The notes below the pieces were generated by a model that ran no database searches, was not told the origin of the DNA, and was given only the letters and a program-made list of their open reading frames with translations. Below, in pieces: positions 57,621 through 64,000 of a DNA stretch of 64,000 nt. Each line of letters opens with the position of its first letter. Position 1 is the first letter of the stretch. Made by a program: the position numbers and the translations under genes. The stretch comes from Hofstenia miamia (Eukaryota > Xenacoelomorpha > Acoela > Hofsteniidae): assembly GCA_900660155.1 (NCBI GenBank), contig CABFPE010000550.1, forward strand, positions 462,308-526,307, written 5' to 3'.

Positions 57621-58916
57621 TCAATATAGTTGAAGATTAGTAAGGGGTATATAAGAATGATCCTCTGTAACTCCGGGTATGAATTCTTTAAAGAAACCCA
57701 AATATATAAAGTTTGCAATGAAAATAATTATCAGAAAAAAGCTTTCAACAAAAAGAGCAGTGTATACTCCAAGTAAAGAGTTTAAATACCCTCCAAAATA
57801 TATAGCGCCAAATACCCGACCAGCGCTAAAAACTAAGGAATGCCACATTCCAATGGTAAGCTTAATACTGCCACTTTGAATGAGACCTAAATCTGTGCAA
57901 ATTTTTTCCAATACTACGTAAGCATTGAATGTAGTTGTTGAACATCCGAAAGTGTACAAAACTAGAATAATTGTTCCAAAAACAATATTTTCAAGTGAGA
58001 CAAAGTAGGATTGTAAACAAAATATTAGCATACTTAGTCCAGCACACAGCAAACCAAGAAAATAAAACAAACCCTGGTATCGTACATTTGTAAAATTTAC
58101 AAACAACAAATTTGAAAAGAAATATTCTGCACCAATCAATGCAAATATATACCCACCTGAAGGCAGATCTAGTGAAAGGTAGTTTTCTAAATATGAAGCT
58201 AAAAGAGCATCGAAGGTTGCTGTAGAACAAGCTATTGCCAGAAGAGGCAATGAAACGAAAATAAACTTGGGGCATTTAACCAATTGAGCTAATTCCTTGA
58301 ACTCAAAATTGGCATTTTCATCACTTAAGTGTTTTTTGAAGAAGAGTGGTGCACTGCTTAGAAAGATTGCAATTAAACTAAGTTCCAAAACACCTATAAC
58401 AATCATAGTATGGCTATATGATGTTAATGAAAAAAGCAAAATGCCAAATAGAGGGCCAAGAGCTAGTCCAATTCCATAGCTAAGTTCTATTAAATACAAA
58501 GCAGGAAAATTCCATGAGATTTCAATTCCACGAATGAATGGATATGCTGAACACCATAATAATGCAGCGCCAATTCCGTTTACTAATCTGCAGAATAAAA
58601 AACTCAAATTCATCCCAAGTCCAGGCGGTGCATATTGAAGAAAACCAAAGCAAATCATGCTAATGCCTCCAAATATGTAACCAATGCAATAAAAAAACAA
58701 TGAATATCTATAGGTAATATTTAAAGTAATACCTGGTACCAAAAGGAGTGCTGCGAAATCATATGATGCAGTGATTAGTCCAACCCAAATTTTAGAGCTC
58801 CCTTTATTAAGAGCAACAATTGGAAAAAAAGGAGCAATCACTGAAAAGCTCATCCCTTCAGATGCTATTAAAGCAAGTCCCAAACATAAGCAAAAATATT
58901 TTCTAGTGATGTCCAT
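57621..58916 (-). CDS. MFS transporter, SLC18B1-like, 431 aa
   Basis: A multi-pass membrane carrier of the major facilitator superfamily with about 12 predicted helices and cytoplasmic ends. Near the N terminus, MSFSVIAPFFPIVALNKGSS and then WVGLITASYDFAALL match the SLC18B1 layout (SxxxPFFPxxAxxKGxS, xGxIFxxxxL). RLVNGIGAALLWCSAYPFI and LSYGIGLALGPLFGILLF follow, corresponding to helices 4 and 5 with the glycine-rich antiporter-type motif. The second half (from about residue 215) holds six more helices and a short polar tail. SLC18B1 members are described as vesicular polyamine transporters; substrate assignment here is inference. Complete single exon with ATG at 58916. No operon or close neighbour. 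Another SLC18/SV2-like branch remains possible. Confidence 0.85.
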   Translation of the reverse strand: MDITRKYFCLCLGLALIASEGMSFSVIAPFFPIVALNKGSSKIWVGLITASYDFAALLLVPGITLNITYRYSLFFYCIGYIFGGISMICFGFLQYAPPGLGMNLSFLFCRLVNGIGAALLWCSAYPFIRGIEISWNFPALYLIELSYGIGLALGPLFGILLFSLTSYSHTMIVIGVLELSLIAIFLSSAPLFFKKHLSDENANFEFKELAQLVKCPKFIFVSLPLLAIACSTATFDALLASYLENYLSLDLPSGGYIFALIGAEYFFSNLLFVNFTNVRYQGLFYFLGLLCAGLSMLIFCLQSYFVSLENIVFGTIILVLYTFGCSTTTFNAYVVLEKICTDLGLIQSGSIKLTIGMWHSLVFSAGRVFGAIYFGGYLNSLLGVYTALFVESFFLIIIFIANFIYLGFFKEFIPGVTEDHSYIPLTNLQLY

Positions 58917-61410
58917 CAGATCAACTTCAGAATAAACAATGTGTATTTACTGTCAATATTTAAATTCAAATCATTGAAGCAACTAAAATAATTGATCACT
59001 TCTTTTTAGCATGCTCACATATTTAGTATTTTCTAATAATTATAGTTCTTTAAAGCTTCCAAACAAACACTTGCGGAAGTAAATTCAACATACTTGACTG
59101 ATGGAAATGCAAAATCAAACCAATTTCCGTACAAAGCACATTCACTGTACATATGATCTCCAAGGAGTGCTTAAGCACTCCTAGTTATGTCTAAGGATAT
59201 GCAAACGTTTTTTTTCTGCTTTTTCTACTTGTTTTTCTCTTTTCGAAATAATTGGTTCAACGTATTTTCTGTCAGATCAGATGGAAATCGGATCTGCTTT
59301 TTGGAATTATCAGATGCCGATTCTTTCTTGACAAACGAGTACAAATTTTTTACTCTTAGGCTAACATTTTGATTGATAAAGCACCTTGAGATTATCTGTA
59401 TTTCTTGTAGATAAGTAATTTTTCTCTTGAAATCACTAGAATTTCACCTTGATATTCTACTTTTGAGTGATGAATTTCTTTAAATAGAAGCAATAATTTA
59501 AAATCAAAAGAGTAGGTTTTAGATTAATATATACGAAATTCAATATCTAGAAATAAATACATTTAAATTATTTCTAAATGATGGCCAAATATAGCAAAAT
59601 TACCTTGTCTTCTATATCTAGGCAATTCCATTTGTTTAAACTATTGCGATCAAACTAAAATGTATATGTATATTGTAAAAATGTTAAAATATGTAATATT
59701 TTCGCTTTTGGAATGACTATAAATAAATATACTTACACAAAACAAATATTACTTATTTTTGAACACTTTGAGATTAAGAGTTAGGACTTAGCGTGAATTA
59801 TTCCTGTACATAATTATTGAACTCAAATATTACAATAATAATGATGATAATGACGATTTATATATTTATCTATTTACCAAAGGACAGAAAATAGGAAACT
59901 ATAATACAAACAATGATTTAAAAGTATTTATAGCATCGGAATTTCTTAGCACACCATTTTTTTATTAATGATTTATTCAGAAACGGTAGAATTTTTTAAG
60001 ACCTTTATAATCAGAACCAAAAACTATCAATCCATACATTATTTTAGAAAGAGGGAGAGCTTCAAACAATTTTTGAACATTACTACCAGAACAGTTGAAA
60101 TTTTTGAGTGATTTGAAAATTATAAATTAGATTGAAAGCATCATACCAAAATGCGTTAGCTCTCAACTATTCTTAACCTAATAGTAAAGGGAATAAAAAT
60201 TTAGGATCTTTGTAGCAACTTCAAATATGGAAGTTGATAAATGAATTCACAAAATTTACTTTCATTAATTGATAGGCTTTCTGTCTATGCCTATATATAT
60301 ATATATATATATAAATATTAAAATTTTATTAATATATAAATAAGCAATAATTGCTAATATGGTCAACGTAAAAACCAAATCCAAATAAAGTGAAGCCAAA
60401 CAATCAATTTTTAAAATTCAAAATTAATTGGTTGATGGTCATTGAAAATGGAGAATGTAGAACTACAATTATTATAAATATAAATTTAAAATTAAAAATA
60501 GAAAAATTGTATTTTTAAAAAACAATTAGGCCTATTTTTCTTTAACTGTGAAAATCTTTTACTTTTTTTGTTACAACTTTTTTGTTTTGAAACGAAAGTT
60601 ATAATTGTAAAGCCACAGGGGGAAGGGATTTTTTGATATTTTTCATTTTGAAATTATTAATTAAAATTGAAAGAATTTGCCGTTTGCAAGAGAATTTTTT
60701 TACTTTTGGTTTTTGTATTGCCAATCACCATGTTAAGGTTAAAACATAAAATGGACTGGGGGGAATAGGGGGGGTGCATTCCAAATTCTTGTTACTGGTT
60801 CTTGAAAATAAAAGGAAAAGATTTATTCCTCCAAAATATACCCTAAAACCATGAAATCACAAAAGTTAATATAATATTTATGCAATGAAATGTTTTTCTG
60901 TACTGGTTGTGGTGAATCAATGCAACTTGGGCGAATCATTTCATCTTAACAATTGGTATATTCTATTGCTACAGTCACATGAAAATTAGATCTATTTTTA
61001 GTAATGACATTTATGGTCTTCTTTGACATTTAATTTTCCACAGTTGAAAGCCTTTGTGTAAAAAGGTTAAGGTCTACAAGCACCTAAATAACACTTTTAT
61101 GAACAGCAAATACATCTTAATTGACTCAAAAAATCCTCTTCTTATAATCTCAAAAGAACACTCATATTTTCACAGATTAAAATTGAAAATCATTTGTTCA
61201 ATTTTCTGAGAAAATATTATGTTAATTTAAAACAATAAAATATTTGTCAAAATTAGAATTTACAGCATGTCATGAAATTCGATAATTTTTATTTACCATT
61301 ATTATAGTAAAAAACCAATCTCAGTAGAAGTGTGTAAATTTTATGGTACCAAATAATAGTATTCACAGCTTACTTGAAATTTTTTATGTTGTTCTGTTGC
61401 TATAATTATA
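58917..61410. other. Intergenic sequence with microsatellite and duplicated segment
   Basis: Upstream flank of the MFS gene. A (TA)n run lies at about 60291-60312. About 60940-61390 aligns with 32380-32900 in the same orientation. No ORF with recognisable domains. Confidence 0.5.
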
Positions 61411-61938
61411 CAGGGAGTACAATGTAACGGTCAAGATTTAATTTTTAAATAAAAAATAAATAAAAACGGATAAAAACAAGAAACAATTTATTTCAACAAA
61501 TAGCACTATTAGCATTAATTATGATCAGTTTTATAAAGTTCAATATGTTCCCCTTCATTATCTATCAAACATTGAAGACGACCTTGATAATTTTCAAAAA
61601 CTGCCTGAAGCATATCTTTCGTTATAAAGGTAAAAGCCTGTCTTATACGCTTTTTGAGTTCATCAATACTTTCTGATTTATTTGCGTACACATGTGACGT
61701 AATAAAACCGCTGAGGAAATAATCACATGGAGTCACATCAGGAGATCGTGGAGACCATGGCATTGTTGGTGATCCTCGTCCCATCCATCGGTTTTGAAAC
61801 TTTTCATCAAGGAAGCTTCTTAAAATGCGTCCCCAATGAGGTGGAGCACCATCATGCATAAATATCCTTTTTAAGCTGCATTTTCGAGAAAAAAATACAA
61901 TTGCACGCGAAATCTTGAACTTTAGATTTTACACCCTG
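61411..61938 (-). mobile_element. Truncated mariner-like element (528 bp)
   Basis: The left end is CAGGGAGTACAATGTAAC and the right end inverted is CAGGGTGTAAAATCTAAAG, with TA on both sides (61409-61410 and 61939-61940). The right end abuts a TA microsatellite. Only the distal part of the transposase gene remains inside, so this is a deletion derivative. Confidence 0.85.
61515..61859 (-). pseudogene. Mariner transposase C-terminal part
   Basis: The 114-aa frame begins MHDGAPPHWGRILRSFLDEK (second catalytic Asp in the DGAPPH motif), followed by FQNRWMGRGSPTMPWSPRSP and DVTPCDYFLSGFITSHVY, where the third Asp is present (DD34D type). It ends LQCLIDNEGEHIELYKTDHN with an intact stop. The upstream DNA-binding domain and first catalytic Asp are deleted. 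The open frame is undamaged, which suggests fairly recent activity. Confidence 0.9.
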
Positions 61939-64000
61939 TATATATATATATATATATATATATAAATATATATACAACACAATAAACTTCTATTAGAAAG
62001 GCTAAGGGCCACAACGCTTTTAAATACAGAACGCCACATTTTCTGGAGTTTTGGCTGTGCGTTTAATACTAATCCACTAGCTCTCAAGTTGGTAACCCAA
62101 ACAACATTGAGCTTCTAGCAGGTACGGGATCATATCTACCAAATTTGAAGGGCGAACGGCACGCTCGGTGTGTTGCATGCGATGTATACCGCTCCAACTC
62201 ATGATAGCAACTGAAAAAACAACTAAAAATTATTCAAAAACGGAACAAAACGAAATAGCATATATTTAATTTGCGAAAATAAATACACTTTTTTTGTTTC
62301 TTTATTTTATTTCACTTTTATTAAATTTGCACCTTTTATATTGTAGCTGTTACTTAATGTTGATAAAAACATATTAACTCTAATTTTTTCAAAATCTTTG
62401 ACAGTTTCTTAAAAATTATAACTCAGGAAGTAATGAAGATGCTTAAAATCTGAAAACACCACAAGATAGAGAATTATGTGTTGCAATGCTGTACTGTAAA
62501 GGTAGGTTAGCCAATACGTGCACACATTTTACGGCTATGGGTAAGGAATACAAATTTCGCGGAAAAATCCTGTAGAATCTGTTGTAGAGTTCACCATTTT
62601 TTGTGGAAACTATTTTAGAAATTGCGCTTGGTGTGTATTTCTTATCACTTCTATAAATATTGAAAATTCGTGAATATAGAACAGTTCTCTCCTCTGCTAT
62701 ACTATTTTTTTTGATAGGAAACCAATTCATAAGGAAATTATTGGTTATATCCTAACCCTGCTCAAATCTATTGTCAGATAATTTGAGATGAATATAATAT
62801 TATCAATGCATATGTCTAGTAGTGGTTTGCGGTTAGCAAAATTTAACATCGCTACGCGCCAGCAATTAATTTTGCCTTATCCGTACCCGCGATATATGTA
62901 CACATAGTAGTGAGTAATTGTTAAATATAGCTACAGAATGTATTGTTTTCAAATAATCACTAAACATAAAAAATGAACAAAATGCATGATGTATGCCTGA
63001 AAAATGTATAACAATTATGAAATGGACATTACACGAAATATTTCTTGCTAGGTCATATTATTGTTGCGTGCTATCTTAATACATGGCATAAAAAAATCTT
63101 TAGACAATTGCTCTAAATTCGCCTTCCTTTTTCTGTAGTATGTCAATATCAATATGTTCTTCTTCATATTCCCTAGATTTCAAAAATTTTCATCGTGGTA
63201 ATTAATAGCTGCTAATTTCTTCACATTTTTCTGAGAATTGAACAGTTGACTAATAAACATTAATTTGTTTCTTTGATTTGATTCATTCTAAATATTTTTT
63301 GGAATAATAGTTTTGTGCCTTACGAATAGCAGAACAAAATTCCTGGTGTATTTGTAACAGCAAAAACTTTCATTAATTTTTAATGGTGGGTAATCTTTAT
63401 GTGTTTTGATTTTTATTTATTTTATATTGCTTACAGTTAGAGTCCATCCAGGGTGTACTATAATTTTAGAGGGCAAAAAAATATCTCACTAATATTCAGG
63501 AATTTTCTAGCATATTATTCAGTCCTGCACCTAGTGTTCAGATAATAAAGCAACCTGAATTATATTGATTCCTGCAAATAGACCTGCCAAGTTCCATTTA
63601 GGCGTGCTTGAGTAGTGTCTGATTTTCTTTGTACAGATTCTTTATCCAGACAGTGGTGTTTTTAGATTTTGAATATACTTATTATTGAGTTAGTATATGA
63701 GTCCATCGCAAATTATAAAAAACTTATGTTTCAATTAAATTTGCTTCAATTTACCTACCAGTTAATAATAAACGTTGTAAAATAATATAGATATATATGT
63801 AGCAAAAATATATCCATGGAATTATTAATGTTTCCCATCCTAATCAAGTTAGTCTAAGCTAAGAGTTTTTAGTGTATTTTAGCTGAAATTTTAAGCCAAT
63901 TTTGAGGTTATCTCTTAATAATTTAAAATTAATTTGATAGAGCAAACTCAGAAAAATAAGGTCAATTTTCAGTGTATATATATATATATATATATATATT
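61939..64000. other. Intergenic sequence ending in a TA microsatellite
   Basis: A (TA)n run lies at 61938-61974. On the minus strand 62090-62210 reads MSWSGIHRMQHTERAVRPSN then LVDMIPYLLEAQCCLGYQLE, which is unusually GC-rich for the region but not recognised. About 63525-63720 aligns with 54580-54760. A (TA)n run closes the window (63976-64000). The open frame 62443-62730 is unremarkable. Confidence 0.45.

Noticed and set aside
1-64000. CRISPR arrays, rRNA, tRNA or bacterial operons
   Set aside because: No regularly spaced repeats of the right size, no recognisable rRNA or tRNA stretches, and all gene and transposon evidence is eukaryotic. A formal tRNAscan was not possible.

Overview
The window looks like AT-rich animal DNA with few genes and many transposon remains. 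It is eukaryotic: there is a spliced gene with GT-AG introns, two rhodopsin-class GPCR genes, an MFS transporter gene, and degraded metazoan transposon families (hAT, Tc1/mariner, Penelope-like with a GIY-YIG domain, non-LTR). I saw no operons, rRNA, tRNA or CRISPR. The exact phylum cannot be read from the sequence. One 38-nt intron and several single-exon genes point to a lineage with some very short introns.

Five host genes are supportable. (1) The last exons of XRCC1, a BRCT-domain single-strand-break repair scaffold (+, 2.66-4.2 kb). (2) A single-exon coiled-coil protein of 360 aa (+, 19.6-20.7 kb). (3, 4) Two paralogous single-exon class A GPCRs of 313 and 314 aa (-, 24.1-25.1 kb and 45.6-46.5 kb). 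(5) A single-exon 431-aa MFS transporter resembling SLC18B1 (-, 57.6-58.9 kb).

Layout: 0-2.5 kb holds a Tc1 pseudogene split by a small hAT element, then a second small hAT element. XRCC1 exons run to 4.2 kb. Non-LTR and mariner debris fills 4.8-17.3 kb, with a 1000-N gap at 9.7-10.7 kb. A large old tandem duplication follows. Unit 1 (about 18.9-32.9 kb) carries the coiled-coil gene and GPCR 1; unit 2 (about 41.4-50.5 kb, with one more matching piece at 61 kb) carries GPCR 2. Between the units lie a 5'-truncated Penelope-like element with a probable hammerhead ribozyme, a 209-bp TA-flanked MITE and a Tc1 copy. The right part holds a tandemly duplicated Penelope RT fragment, an internally deleted Tc1, the MFS gene and a deleted mariner.

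The most interesting signals are: (a) the GPCR coding regions are far more alike than their flanks, with near-identical DNA across TM1-TM4, which suggests gene conversion; (b) a 3.6-kb block with the coiled-coil gene is present in unit 1 and missing from unit 2; (c) a hammerhead-like motif lies just 3' of the Penelope ORF; (d) several non-autonomous hAT elements have readable 8-bp target duplications. Three isolated single Ns each sit between near-identical direct repeats and look like assembly joins, not biology.
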